Shown one piece after another: positions 1-7,406 of a stretch of DNA of 11,536 bases (position 1 is the stretch's first letter; the number at the start of each line of letters is the position of its first letter). The notes beneath the pieces were generated by a model that did no database searches, was not told where the DNA came from, and saw only the letters and a program-made list of their open reading frames with translations. Both the position numbers and the translations under genes were made by a program. This stretch comes from Campylobacterales bacterium (GTDB lineage Bacteria > Campylobacterota > Campylobacteria > Campylobacterales > Sulfurovaceae): contig JAFGWQ010000102.1 of NCBI GenBank assembly GCA_016937075.1, positions 1 through 11,536 on the forward strand, in the 5' to 3' direction.

Positions 1-9
1 AATTGTTTC

Positions 10-33
10 GATAAAACCTAAAGAGGTTTTATC
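10..33. repeat. Perfect 10-bp inverted repeat with 4-nt loop
   Basis: GATAAAACCT (10-19) and AGGTTTTATC (24-33) are exact reverse complements separated by AAAG, so either strand would form a tight hairpin in RNA. It is the leftmost of four stem-loops in the first 205 bases. Neither strand has a clear T-run directly after it, so a classic terminator is not well supported. If the leftward promoter at 148-175 is real, this hairpin lies about 110-130 nt into that transcript. Confidence 0.6.
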
Positions 34-40
34 TTCAAAA

Positions 41-58
41 CACTCCAAAATCGGAGTG
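41..58. repeat. 6-bp GC-rich inverted repeat, possible weak leftward terminator
   Basis: CACTCC (41-46) and GGAGTG (53-58) pair across a 6-nt loop. Read on the minus strand the stem is followed by TTTTG, so it could be a weak terminator or attenuator in a leftward transcript. The stem is short, and function is inference only. Confidence 0.4.
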
Positions 59-102
59 CTTCAAGGACACAACCATAAAACACACACTTTTTTTAAAATT
101 TG

Positions 103-133
103 AGCCGTTTCAGTTATTCTTTATAAAACGGCT
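103..133. terminator. Stem-loop, terminator-like on + strand or 5' leader hairpin on - strand
   Basis: AGCCGTTT (103-110) and AAACGGCT (126-133) are perfect 8-bp arms around a 15-nt loop. On the plus strand the stem is followed by a T-rich stretch (TTTGGTTTTT from 134), which resembles a factor-independent terminator for a gene entering from the left. On the minus strand it would begin within about ten bases of the transcript start predicted from the promoter at 148-175, as a 5'-end protecting hairpin. The sequence alone does not decide between these. Confidence 0.45.
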
Positions 134-147
134 TTGGTTTTTAGACA

Positions 148-175
148 AGTATAGCATAATTTGGGATTAGTGAAA
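148..175 (-). promoter_or_regulatory. Predicted leftward sigma-70-type promoter with extended -10
   Basis: On the minus strand there is a -35-like TTTCAC (170-175), a 16-bp spacer, and TATACT (148-153) preceded by TGC (154-156), an extended -10 element. The predicted start is near 141, pointing out of the window to the left, away from sucD. It would make the genes beyond the edge at least partly independent of the sucCD message. In Campylobacter jejuni the genes after sucD are oorDABC (2-oxoglutarate:acceptor oxidoreductase); whether that holds here cannot be seen. Confidence 0.5.
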
Positions 176-185
176 TGGTTTGCAG

Positions 186-205
186 GGTGGGATTGCTATC
201 CCACC
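186..205. terminator. GC-rich stem-loop directly after sucD
   Basis: GGTGGGAT (186-193) and ATCCCACC (198-205) form a perfect 8-bp stem with a TGCT loop, starting four bases past the sucD stop codon. Read with sucD (minus strand) it is not followed by a T-run, so it may be a 3'-end stabilising or pausing hairpin rather than a full intrinsic terminator. On the plus strand it is followed by ATTTTTATTTT, a good T-tract, but no plus-strand gene is visible before it. Confidence 0.45.
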
Positions 206-209
206 ATTT

Positions 210-1082
210 TTATTTTGATAAAACTTCTTTGACAGCCTTGCCGATATCGGCAGGTGATACTACGACTTTAACTCCGGCAGCTTCAAGAGCATCCATTTTT
301 TCTTTAGCAGTTCCGGCACCGCCGCTCACGATCGCACCGGCATGCCCCATTCTCTTACCTTTAGGAGCAGTTTGTCCGGCTATGAAAGCAACTACAGGTT
401 TAGTGATATTTTCTTTGATAAAAGCAGCTGCTTGAATCTCTAGATCGCCACCTATCTCACCGATCATGACGATCGCTTCAGTTTCAGGATCGGCTTCAAA
501 AAGAGGCAATAATTGCTTGTAACTAAGGCCTATGATAGGATCTCCGCCTATTCCAACTGCTGTTGTGATACCAAAGCCCTCTTTGCATACTTGGTTTGCA
601 CCTTCATATGTAAGCGTACCTGATTTAGAAATAAGACCGATATTTCCTTTTTTGAAAATATTGCCAGGCATAATACCGATCTTGCACTCTTCTGCCGTGA
701 TGATACCAGGACAGTTTGGCCCAATTGTTTTCATATTTTTCTTAGTAGCATAAGCTTTTGCCATTTGCATATCGCGCACAGGAGCACCTTCTGTGATAAT
801 AACTGCTAGTTCAATACCGGCATCTGCTGCCTCCATAACCGCGTCTGCAACAAATGCAGGCGGAACGAATACCATGGATACGGTTGCGCCTGTTGTGGCA
901 ACTGCATCTTTAACAGTATTAAATACAGGCTTACCTAGATGTGTCTCTCCACCTTTATTTGGCGTAACACCGCCAACTATTTTCGTACCATACGCCAAAC
1001 ATTGTTCAGCATGAAACGTACCTTCGCTTCCAGTGAAACCTTGTACGATAACTTTTGTATCTTTATTTACTAAAATACTCAT
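210..1082 (-). CDS. sucD: Succinyl-CoA synthetase (succinate-CoA ligase) alpha subunit
   Basis: Alpha subunit of the cytoplasmic enzyme that interconverts succinyl-CoA and succinate with nucleoside triphosphate formation or use. At 290 residues it matches the family length (289 in E. coli). The N-terminal CoA-binding fold shows [10 protein letters not shown] (15-24); GPNCPG (121-126) is in the central part; the phosphorylated histidine is His247 in [10 protein letters not shown] (246-255). The ATG overlaps the sucC stop by one base (TAATG), and AAGGAG (1090-1095) lies seven bases upstream, inside the end of sucC, so the two subunits are probably translationally coupled. It is the last gene seen before the structured left-end region. 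Confidence 0.97.
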   Translation of the reverse strand: MSILVNKDTKVIVQGFTGSEGTFHAEQCLAYGTKIVGGVTPNKGGETHLGKPVFNTVKDAVATTGATVSMVFVPPAFVADAVMEAADAGIELAVIITEGAPVRDMQMAKAYATKKNMKTIGPNCPGIITAEECKIGIMPGNIFKKGNIGLISKSGTLTYEGANQVCKEGFGITTAVGIGGDPIIGLSYKQLLPLFEADPETEAIVMIGEIGGDLEIQAAAFIKENITKPVVAFIAGQTAPKGKRMGHAGAIVSGGAGTAKEKMDALEAAGVKVVVSPADIGKAVKEVLSK

Positions 1083-2257
1083 TACATCTCTCCTTTTGCT
1101 GCTTTAACTGCTTTTGCCGCACCATCTGCAAGGTCAGTTGCTGCGATGACGTTTGCTATATTAGCATTTCTTAGAATTTCAGCCGCTTCAGAAGCATTTG
1201 TACCATCAAGTCTAACAATTACCGGTACGTGAACATCTACCATTTTAGTAGCTTCCAATATACCGTTTGCAATTCTATCACATCTGACTATTCCGCCAAA
1301 GATATTGACAAATATAGCTTTTACATTTGGGTTTTTAAGAATTATCTCAAATCCTTTTGCAACAGTTTGTGCATTTGCTTTCCCGCCAACATCAAGGAAG
1401 TTTGCAGGCGTTCCGCCCATATAATTGATTGTATCCATGGTACCCATTGCAAGCCCTGCGCCATTTACCATACAGCCGATCTCCCCGTCAAGAGATACAT
1501 AGCTAAGTCCGTACTCTCCTGCTTCTCTCTCATCTGCATCTTCTTCGCTAATATCACGCATAGCTTCAATCTCAGGATGTCTATAGAGCGCTGAATCATC
1601 AAATCCCATTTTTCCGTCAAGAGCCAAGAAATCCCCGCTACCTGTTTTGATAAGTGGATTGATCTCTATCATTTCTGCATCGTTTTCCATATAAACTTTG
1701 TAAAGTTTTGATGCAAAAGAGATAAGTTTGGCTTGCTCAGCTTTATCGGTAATTCCAAGACCAAATACTAATTCTCTCCCATGAAATCCCTGAAAACCGA
1801 TAGCAGGGTCAACGGCAACTTTTATAATTTTCTCAGGAGTATCGTGTGCTACGTCTTCAATAGCCATACCGCCTTCTGTACTTGCCATGATAACAGGCAT
1901 CTCTTTTGCACGATCCAAAACTACACCAAGATATAGTTCATCTTTGATATCGGCGCCCTCTTCTATGTAAACCTTTTGAACCAATTTCCCCTCTGGCCCG
2001 GTTTGATGTGTAACAAGAGTCATTCCCAAAATTTCATCTGCTAAAGTTTTAACTTCATCTAAAGAACGAGCTAGCTTAACACCACCACCCAATCCTCTAC
2101 CACCGGCATGTATTTGAGCTTTTACTACCCATATATTGCCGCCAAGCTCTTTTGCATTTGCAACTGCCTCATCGGGCGTATTTGCTATAATTCCTCTAGG
2201 TGTAGGAACACCATATTTTGCGAAAATCTGTTTCGCTTGATATTCGTGTATATTCAC
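1082..2257 (-). CDS. sucC: Succinyl-CoA synthetase (ADP/GDP-forming) beta subunit
   Basis: Beta subunit, which carries the nucleotide-binding ATP-grasp domain and, with SucD, forms succinate plus ATP from succinyl-CoA or runs the reverse step. The 391 residues match the family (388 in E. coli). The ATP-grasp half shows HAGGRG (50-55), EINPL (198-202) and DGK (214-216). The C-terminal half shows NGAGLAM (265-271), [12 protein letters not shown] (281-292) and NIFGGI (318-323). The start is GTG at 2255-2257: it gives the expected N-terminus MNIHEYQAK and has AGAAGGAG five bases upstream. Unlike mdh-fumC, sucC is separated from fumC by 159 bp holding tandem hairpins and a -10 box, so it may head its own transcription unit. 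Purine-nucleotide preference cannot be read by eye. Confidence 0.97.
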   Translation of the reverse strand: MNIHEYQAKQIFAKYGVPTPRGIIANTPDEAVANAKELGGNIWVVKAQIHAGGRGLGGGVKLARSLDEVKTLADEILGMTLVTHQTGPEGKLVQKVYIEEGADIKDELYLGVVLDRAKEMPVIMASTEGGMAIEDVAHDTPEKIIKVAVDPAIGFQGFHGRELVFGLGITDKAEQAKLISFASKLYKVYMENDAEMIEINPLIKTGSGDFLALDGKMGFDDSALYRHPEIEAMRDISEEDADEREAGEYGLSYVSLDGEIGCMVNGAGLAMGTMDTINYMGGTPANFLDVGGKANAQTVAKGFEIILKNPNVKAIFVNIFGGIVRCDRIANGILEATKMVDVHVPVIVRLDGTNASEAAEILRNANIANVIAATDLADGAAKAVKAAKGEM

Positions 2258-2262
2258 TAGGA

Positions 2263-2270
2263 CTCCTTCT
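2263..2270 (-). promoter_or_regulatory. Strong ribosome binding site fixing the sucC GTG start
   Basis: AGAAGGAG on the minus strand ends five bases before the GTG codon. No in-frame ATG gives a better family fit, and the GTG reading gives the conserved N-terminus, so this site decides the start. Confidence 0.8.
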
Positions 2271-2285
2271 TGATTGAATGTATAA

Positions 2286-2314
2286 ATTATAAAACTTTAT
2301 AGGGATATTTTAAA
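2286..2314 (-). promoter_or_regulatory. Predicted promoter for sucCD
   Basis: A perfect TATAAT (2286-2291) lies 28 bases before the sucC GTG. The hexamer 17 bp upstream, TTTAAA (2309-2314), is a poor -35 match. Campylobacterota promoters commonly lack a conserved -35 and rely on T-rich upstream sequence, which is present. The predicted start near 2279 would give a leader of about 20 nt. In AT-rich DNA a chance TATAAT is possible. Confidence 0.45.
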
Positions 2315-2374
2315 TGAAAAGTACAAAATGTGAGTTTATTTTTGGTGCAAATGGTACATATCTACACACTTTTT

Positions 2375-2394
2375 ATGCATCAGACGAGATGCAT
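2375..2394. repeat. 7-bp inverted repeat between fumC and sucC
   Basis: ATGCATC (2375-2381) and GATGCAT (2388-2394) pair perfectly across a 6-nt loop. It directly abuts a second hairpin (2395-2409), and both lie in the first 45 bases after the fumC stop. No T-run follows on the minus strand, so mRNA stabilisation, processing or pausing is more likely than efficient intrinsic termination. Confidence 0.5.
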
Positions 2395-2409
2395 GTTGCT
2401 TATAGCAAC
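2395..2409. repeat. 6-bp inverted repeat just after fumC stop
   Basis: GTTGCT (2395-2400) and AGCAAC (2404-2409) form a perfect stem with a 3-nt TAT loop, seven bases beyond the fumC stop codon. With the neighbouring hairpin it makes a tandem stem-loop pair, a common mark of an mRNA processing or 3'-protecting site inside an operon. Confidence 0.5.
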
Positions 2410-2416
2410 GAATGCT

Positions 2417-3814
2417 TTATGCTTTCGCTGCTATCATCTCTTCTGGTTTAACATATTTATCAAAATCTTCAGCACTCAAAAGTCCAAGAGCTATTGCTTC
2501 TTCTTTTAGCGTTGTGCCGTTTTTATGAGCAGTTTTAGCAATTTTTGCTGCATTTTCATATCCAATGTATGGATTTAGAGCTGTTACAAGCATAAGTGAA
2601 TTATGCAAATATCCTTCTATTCTCTCTTGTACCGGCTCAATTCCAACTGCACAATTTTTATCAAAGCTTCTCATTGCATCTGCTAAAAGTTTAGTTGACT
2701 GCAAGATATTATAAGCTATAACCGGCTTAAATACATTAAGTTCAAAGTTTCCCTGACTTGCTGCGATACCGACAGTTGCATCATTGCCCATTACTTGAAC
2801 GGCTACCATAGTCATGGCCTCAACTTGTGTAGGATTTACTTTACCAGGCATAATAGAACTTCCAGGCTCATTTTCAGGAATTGTAATCTCGCCTATACCA
2901 CATCTAGGTCCGCTTGCCAACCATCTGATATCATTTGCTATCTTCATAAGATTCGCTGCAAGCGCTTTTAATGCTCCGCTTAATACAACCTCTGCATCAT
3001 GACCGGTAAGAGCATGAAATTTGTTTGGTTGTGATACAAAACCATAATTTTTATCCATAAAGCTATTTAATGAAGCTGATACGCGCTCAGAAAATTCCGG
3101 ATGAGAATTAAGCCCTGTTCCTACCGCTGTTCCGCCTATTGCAAGCTCTTTACAATAAGCCAAAGCATCTTGAAGTTGTTTAGTATTTGTGTCCAACATT
3201 GCTACATAACCGCCAAGCTCTTGACCTAGCGTCAATGGTGTAGCATCTTGCAAGTGTGTTCTTCCAATTTTGACTATATTATCAAATGCTTTGGATTTTG
3301 CATCCAAAGTAATTCTAAGCTGTTCAATAGCAGGGAAAAGGTCGTCAGTGACAGCTACTACTTCAGCAATACGCATAGCAGTAGGGTATGTATCGTTTGA
3401 GCTTTGACCTTTATTTACATCATCATTTGGATGAACTAACTTATCTTTTGTAAAATCACCGCCTAATATCTCGATAGCTTTATTGGCAACTACTTCATTG
3501 ATATTCATGTTTGATTGCGTGCCAGATCCAGTCTGCCAAACTACCAAAGGAAACTCACCGTCAAGCTCTCCATTCAATACGCATTCACAAGCTTTTACTA
3601 TAGCTTTTGTTTTGGATTCATCAAGTCTTCCCAAATCATGATTGACTAATGCACAAGCTTTTTTGAGATTTGCAAAACCATATACTACCTCGCGTGGCAT
3701 TTTTTCATTGCCTATCTCAAAATTCTCTAGTGATCTTTGTGTTTGAGCACCCCAATATTTATCATTTGGGACTCTTACTTCACCCATAGTATCTTTTTCT
3801 ATTCTTACTGACAT
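2417..3814 (-). CDS. fumC: Class II fumarate hydratase (fumarase C)
   Basis: Interconverts fumarate and L-malate; class II fumarases are iron-independent cytoplasmic homotetramers. The 465 residues match E. coli FumC (467). Superfamily motifs occur in order: SGTQSNMN (97-104), HPNDDVN (128-134), SSNDT (138-142), [10 protein letters not shown] (184-193) with catalytic His187, and the signature loop [11 protein letters not shown] (318-328) with the serine base and Lys325/Asn327. Fumarase fits better than aspartase or argininosuccinate lyase because of the full HPNDDVN and [10 protein letters not shown] context. The gene starts two bases after mdh; its AAAGGAG (3822-3828) lies in the last mdh codons, so mdh and fumC are probably co-translated. 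In C. jejuni fumC lies elsewhere, as I recall, so its place between mdh and sucC is a lineage feature. Confidence 0.95.
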   Translation of the reverse strand: MSVRIEKDTMGEVRVPNDKYWGAQTQRSLENFEIGNEKMPREVVYGFANLKKACALVNHDLGRLDESKTKAIVKACECVLNGELDGEFPLVVWQTGSGTQSNMNINEVVANKAIEILGGDFTKDKLVHPNDDVNKGQSSNDTYPTAMRIAEVVAVTDDLFPAIEQLRITLDAKSKAFDNIVKIGRTHLQDATPLTLGQELGGYVAMLDTNTKQLQDALAYCKELAIGGTAVGTGLNSHPEFSERVSASLNSFMDKNYGFVSQPNKFHALTGHDAEVVLSGALKALAANLMKIANDIRWLASGPRCGIGEITIPENEPGSSIMPGKVNPTQVEAMTMVAVQVMGNDATVGIAASQGNFELNVFKPVIAYNILQSTKLLADAMRSFDKNCAVGIEPVQERIEGYLHNSLMLVTALNPYIGYENAAKIAKTAHKNGTTLKEEAIALGLLSAEDFDKYVKPEEMIAAKA

Positions 3815-3816
3815 TT

Positions 3817-4776
3817 TTATTCTCCTTTAAAAAAATTTTTATTCTTAAGTACTTGTATCATCTTGGTTACAGAAGCCACACTTTTTGCAAATCTAGCTTC
3901 TTGGTCTTCATTGAGAGTAAGTTTGAAAATTTTTTCAGCTCCTCCTGCACCAAGTACTATAGGTACTCCTGTCACCACATCACTATATCCATATTCACCA
4001 TCTAGGTATACTGCGCAAGGATATATTAGTTTGGTATCTTTCAATATAGCTTCAACCATCATAGATGTTGATTTTGCAGGTGCATAATAAGCCGAACCGG
4101 TTTTTAAATAACCTACTATTTCAGCTCCGCCATGTTTTGTTCTCTCTACAACTTCGGCGATCTCTTCAGCTGTGAGTATATCAGACAGTGGAACACCGGC
4201 TACTGTAGAAAACTTTGGAAGAGGAACCATGTCATCACCGTGTCCCCCCATAACGGATGCTCTGATCTGTCCGGCGCCATATCCGATTTTTTCATGTATA
4301 AAATGCGCCATTCTAGCACTATCAAGAATACCTGCCATTCCAATTACTCTTTCTCTAGGGAAACCGCTTTCTTTGAATGCTACATATGTCATAACATCAA
4401 GCGGATTTGATACCATAACTATGATGGCATCCGGAGCATGAACTTTAATATCAGCTACTACTTCTTTTGTAATTTCGGCATTGATCATCAGCAGATCATC
4501 TCTGCTCATTCCAGGCAATCTAGGGCTTCCTGCTGTAATTACGATTATATCGGAATCTGCAATATCTTCAGGTTCTTCGGCTACAGATACAATTGTATGC
4601 ATTCTAGCAGCATTTGCAGCCTGACTCATATCTAAAGCTTTTCCTTTTGCAGTCTCAATATCTCTATCTCGAAGAACTACATGATGACATGCTCCATTCA
4701 TTGCTAAAATATATGCCACTGTTGCACCTACATTTCCAGCTCCGATTACTGTAACTTTTTTACCTCTTTTTATCAT
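3817..4776 (-). CDS. mdh: NAD-dependent malate dehydrogenase, LDH-like type
   Basis: Interconverts malate and oxaloacetate with NAD(H) in the cytoplasm. At 319 residues it is the usual length for the lactate-dehydrogenase-like class. The Rossmann motif GAGNVG is at 12-17, with Asp37 at the end of the second strand favouring NAD over NADP. The substrate loop RLPGMSR (86-92) has Arg86 where lactate dehydrogenases have Gln, which indicates malate. Catalytic residues visible are Asp152 and Arg155 (LDSARM) and His179 (GGHGDDMVP); Asn124 is in SNPLD. The start has AAAGGA six bases upstream. It follows icd after a 194-bp gap with a candidate promoter, and is followed by fumC after 2 bp, so malate is produced and consumed by adjacent genes. 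Confidence 0.95.
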   Translation of the reverse strand: MIKRGKKVTVIGAGNVGATVAYILAMNGACHHVVLRDRDIETAKGKALDMSQAANAARMHTIVSVAEEPEDIADSDIIVITAGSPRLPGMSRDDLLMINAEITKEVVADIKVHAPDAIIVMVSNPLDVMTYVAFKESGFPRERVIGMAGILDSARMAHFIHEKIGYGAGQIRASVMGGHGDDMVPLPKFSTVAGVPLSDILTAEEIAEVVERTKHGGAEIVGYLKTGSAYYAPAKSTSMMVEAILKDTKLIYPCAVYLDGEYGYSDVVTGVPIVLGAGGAEKIFKLTLNEDQEARFAKSVASVTKMIQVLKNKNFFKGE

Positions 4777-4828
4777 TGTTAATCCTTTGTAATTTTAGGA
4801 AATATCTTTTTGGCGCAAAACATCACTC

Positions 4829-4846
4829 ATACTACTCAAATAGTAT
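4829..4846. promoter_or_regulatory. Dyad at the predicted mdh transcription start, possible operator
   Basis: ATACTA (4829-4834) and TAGTAT (4841-4846) are perfect 6-bp arms with a 6-bp spacer. They start three bases past the -10 box at 4849-4854, so the predicted start point falls inside the right arm. That is a typical position for a repressor operator, but arms this short and AT-rich arise easily by chance. Confidence 0.3.
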
Positions 4847-4848
4847 CA

Positions 4849-4878
4849 ATTATACTTTGTTATAATTTGATTATTGTC
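4849..4878 (-). promoter_or_regulatory. Candidate promoter for mdh-fumC
   Basis: TATAAT (4849-4854, minus strand) lies 72 bases before the mdh start. The upstream sequence around 4873-4878 reads GACAAT, only a weak -35. A second -10-like TATAAC is at 4859-4864, with TTGAAG at 4880-4885 after a 15-bp spacer. Which one works, if either, cannot be decided by eye, but the gap size and these boxes fit an internal promoter. Confidence 0.4.
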
Positions 4879-4914
4879 ACTTCAAAAAGTGTAGAGTCTA
4901 ATTATATCATTTTA

Positions 4915-4952
4915 GTAACAATTTTCAGCAATATAAATGCCTATATTGTTAC
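4915..4952. repeat. Two overlapping, mutually exclusive inverted repeats after icd
   Basis: The outer arms GTAACAAT (4915-4922) and ATTGTTAC (4945-4952) are perfect, and so are the inner arms CAATATA (4929-4935) and TATATTG (4942-4948). Bases 4945-4948 belong to both, so the RNA can form one full stem or the other but not both. The element begins 18 bases after the icd stop. No T-run follows on either strand, so a standard terminator is not indicated. Confidence 0.45.
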
Positions 4953-4970
4953 CAAAAAATTTATTGATGC

Positions 4971-7175
4971 TTAGATAGCATCAATAATAGCATTTAGAGT
5001 TGCCGATGGTCTCATAGCTGCTGCTGCTTTAGCTTCATCAGGATGATAATATCCACCGATATCTTGCGGTTTACCTTCTACCGACATAAGCTCTTCCATT
5101 ATTTTAGCTTCATTCTCTTTTAGTGCTTGCGCGATAGAGGCAAATTTATCTGCAAGCTCTTTGTCTTCACAATTCGCAAGTGCATCTGCCCAATATTGAG
5201 CTACGAAAAAGTGTGATGCTTTATTGTCAGGTTCGCCTGCACTTCTGCCTGGTGCTTTATTGTTATCCAAATAAGCTGCATTTGCTTTATCGAGTGCCGC
5301 CGTAAGAGCTTTTACTTTCTCATTTCCGCTTTTATCGCCTATCATTCTAAGTGATTCCGCTAGAGCCAAAAACTCACCCAAACTATCCCATCTTAGGTGT
5401 CCCTCAGCCAAAAATTGATCAACATGTTTAGGTGCAGATCCGCCCGCACCTGTCTCAAATACACCACCGCCTGCAAGTAATGGAACAATAGAAAGCATTT
5501 TAGCGCTGGTTCCAAGCTCCAATATAGGGAAAAGGTCGGTTAGATAATCTCTAAGTACATTTCCTGTTACAGAAATAGTATCAAGCCCTGCTCTTACTCT
5601 TTTTAGTGTATAAGCCATAGCTTCTTGTGGGGCAAGTATTAAAATTTCAAGTCCATTTGTATCATAATTTTTCAAGTATTCTTTTACTTTGATGATCATA
5701 TTAGCATCGTGTGCTCTTTTTTCATCCAACCAGAATACTGCAGGACTACCTGTAAGTCTAGCTCTCTCAACTGCTAGTCTTACCCAGTCTTGAATAGGTA
5801 TATCTTTTGCTCTGCTCATTCTCCAAATATCACCTTTTTGGACATTGAATTCCATAAGTGCGCTGCCATCGCTGTCTAAAACTTTTACCACACCGTCTTC
5901 GGCTATCTCAAATGTAGTTGGGTGTGAGCCATACTCTTCAGCTTTTTGAGCCATAAGACCGACATTGGCCACATTGCCCATAGTAGTAACATCAAATTGG
6001 CCATTCTTTTTGCAATCTTCTACGATCTCTTTATAGAATGTTGCGTAAGTTCTATCAGGAATTACGGCTATACACTCTTCTACTTTGCCTTCACTATTCC
6101 ACATTTTACCGCCATCTCTGACCACAACAGGCATAGAAGCATCGATAATGATATCGTTTGATGCGTGAAGATTGGTAATACCGTTGTCGCTATCAACCAT
6201 TGCGATATGCGGTTGTTTTGTATAGACTTCCATGATCGCCGCTTCAATTTCTGCTTTTTTGTCAGTTGGAAGTTTTTCTAATTTTTTATAAAGATCACCA
6301 AGCCCAAGATTAGCATTAACACCGATTGCTTTAAAATCTTCCGCGTATTTTTCAAATACATCTTTAAAGAATATTTCAACCGCGTGGCCAAACATGATAG
6401 GGTCACTTACTTTCATCATAGTGGCTTTCAAGTGGAGAGACCAAAGAATATTTTTTTCTTTTGCTTCATCGATACTTTTAGCATAAAATGCTCTAAGTGC
6501 ATCAGCTGACATAAAAGTACCATCTAGTATCTCTTTATCAACGGCGTCTATCTCTTTTAAAAGTTTGCCGTTAAGCTCTATTCTTACTTTGCCATCACCG
6601 TTTTTAATGATTGATTTTTCATTGCCGTAAAAATCATTTGCATCCATATGCTCCACACAAGTTTTAGAATTATCACTAAATGCTCTTAATTTATGCGGAT
6701 TTTTCTTTGCAAAGTTTTTAACTGCTGCTGCAGCTCTTCTATCTGAGTTTCCTTCTCTAAGAACCGGGTTAACAGCACTTCCAAGACAAATTGAGAACTT
6801 TTCTTTTAGTGCTATCTCTTCATCAGTTTGTGGATCTTCAGGAAAATCAGGGATTTTGTAACCTTGGGATTGAAGCTCTGCTATGCACTCTTTGAGTTGT
6901 GGAATAGAAGCAGAAATATTTGGCAATTTAATAATATTGCATTCCGGTTTTTGTACCAGTTCCCCAAGATAAGCCAAATCATCATTTTGTTTTTGCTCAT
7001 CAGTTAAGTATTCACCAAAAGTAGCGATAACACGACCGGCCAAAGAAATATCTCTTGTTTCTACATCTACGCCTGCAGAAGCACAAAATTTTTGCACTAT
7101 CGGCAAAAGAGAATAAGTTGCTAATGCAGGAGCTTCATCGATTTTAGACCATACGATTTTTGGTAATGATGACAT
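4971..7175 (-). CDS. icd: Monomeric NADP-dependent isocitrate dehydrogenase
   Basis: Oxidatively decarboxylates isocitrate to 2-oxoglutarate with NADP+, or carboxylates in reverse in organisms with a reductive cycle. The 734 residues mark the monomeric class (about 740), not the dimeric enzyme of about 415. Isocitrate-loop residues [15 protein letters not shown] are at 133-147, Lys255 is in [10 protein letters not shown] (246-255), and metal-site Asp-rich DIIIDASMP is at 341-349. The conserved C-terminal core runs GTSAKM (555-560), [20 protein letters not shown] (569-588) and [10 protein letters not shown] (593-602). Lys583, His584 and Arg595 keep the spacing of the residues I recall as the NADP determinants of the Corynebacterium enzyme (589, 590, 601), so NADP is expected. 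The start has AAAGGA nine bases upstream. It heads the TCA block after a 231-bp gap from dnaE. Confidence 0.96.
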   Translation of the reverse strand: MSSLPKIVWSKIDEAPALATYSLLPIVQKFCASAGVDVETRDISLAGRVIATFGEYLTDEQKQNDDLAYLGELVQKPECNIIKLPNISASIPQLKECIAELQSQGYKIPDFPEDPQTDEEIALKEKFSICLGSAVNPVLREGNSDRRAAAAVKNFAKKNPHKLRAFSDNSKTCVEHMDANDFYGNEKSIIKNGDGKVRIELNGKLLKEIDAVDKEILDGTFMSADALRAFYAKSIDEAKEKNILWSLHLKATMMKVSDPIMFGHAVEIFFKDVFEKYAEDFKAIGVNANLGLGDLYKKLEKLPTDKKAEIEAAIMEVYTKQPHIAMVDSDNGITNLHASNDIIIDASMPVVVRDGGKMWNSEGKVEECIAVIPDRTYATFYKEIVEDCKKNGQFDVTTMGNVANVGLMAQKAEEYGSHPTTFEIAEDGVVKVLDSDGSALMEFNVQKGDIWRMSRAKDIPIQDWVRLAVERARLTGSPAVFWLDEKRAHDANMIIKVKEYLKNYDTNGLEILILAPQEAMAYTLKRVRAGLDTISVTGNVLRDYLTDLFPILELGTSAKMLSIVPLLAGGGVFETGAGGSAPKHVDQFLAEGHLRWDSLGEFLALAESLRMIGDKSGNEKVKALTAALDKANAAYLDNNKAPGRSAGEPDNKASHFFVAQYWADALANCEDKELADKFASIAQALKENEAKIMEELMSVEGKPQDIGGYYHPDEAKAAAAMRPSATLNAIIDAI

Positions 7176-7214
7176 TTGTTTTTTTCCTTTAAAATAATAA
7201 TATTTTTGTATCTC

Positions 7215-7227
7215 AAGTGTAACACTT
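7215..7227. promoter_or_regulatory. 13-bp palindrome upstream of icd, possible operator
   Basis: AAGTGT and ACACTT flank a single central base (7221), a perfect odd palindrome about 40-52 bases upstream of the icd ATG. It lies just downstream of the -10-like box at 7239-7244, where a repressor would block transcription. It does not match the CRP/FNR, Fur or CIRCE sites I know. No regulator gene is nearby. Confidence 0.35.
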
Positions 7228-7238
7228 TTTTATCACAA

Positions 7239-7244
7239 ACTATA
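7239..7244 (-). promoter_or_regulatory. Weak candidate -10 box for icd
   Basis: TATAGT on the minus strand, preceded by an A/T-rich stretch, would start transcription near 7232 and leave a leader of about 57 nt. The gap is so AT-rich that several other hexamers (for example TATTAT near 7200) compete, so this is only the best of a poor set. I saw no hairpin terminator for dnaE here, so icd could also be reached by read-through. Confidence 0.25.
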
Positions 7245-7406
7245 TTATTTTTACAACAAACGAATCTTAATATTAGTTATTTGTTTCCATACTACACAAA
7301 AATAGCACAATATACTTGGTAAGATTTTACTACTTAATTAATTCATATACATAAATCACATATACTATATTTTATTTTTTCAAAACTTCACAACGATTCA
7401 AGGCTA

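Noticed and set aside
175..435. Plus-strand open frame of 86 codons over the sucD 3' end, and other plus-strand frames opposite sucC, fumC, mdh, icd and dnaE
   Set aside because: They lie antisense to well-supported genes, show no family motif or convincing ribosome binding site, and have the skewed composition of mirror frames.
3831..3842. A and T homopolymer runs at the mdh 3' end as a possible phase-variation or slippage site
   Set aside because: The runs are only 5-7 bases, at the last codons of an intact gene, and mdh and fumC both read cleanly without a shift.
7344..7365. Direct repeat CATATAC at 7344-7350 and 7359-7365 between dnaE and icd
   Set aside because: Two short AT-rich heptamers in an AT-rich gap are expected by chance; there are no further copies to suggest an iteron or CRISPR.
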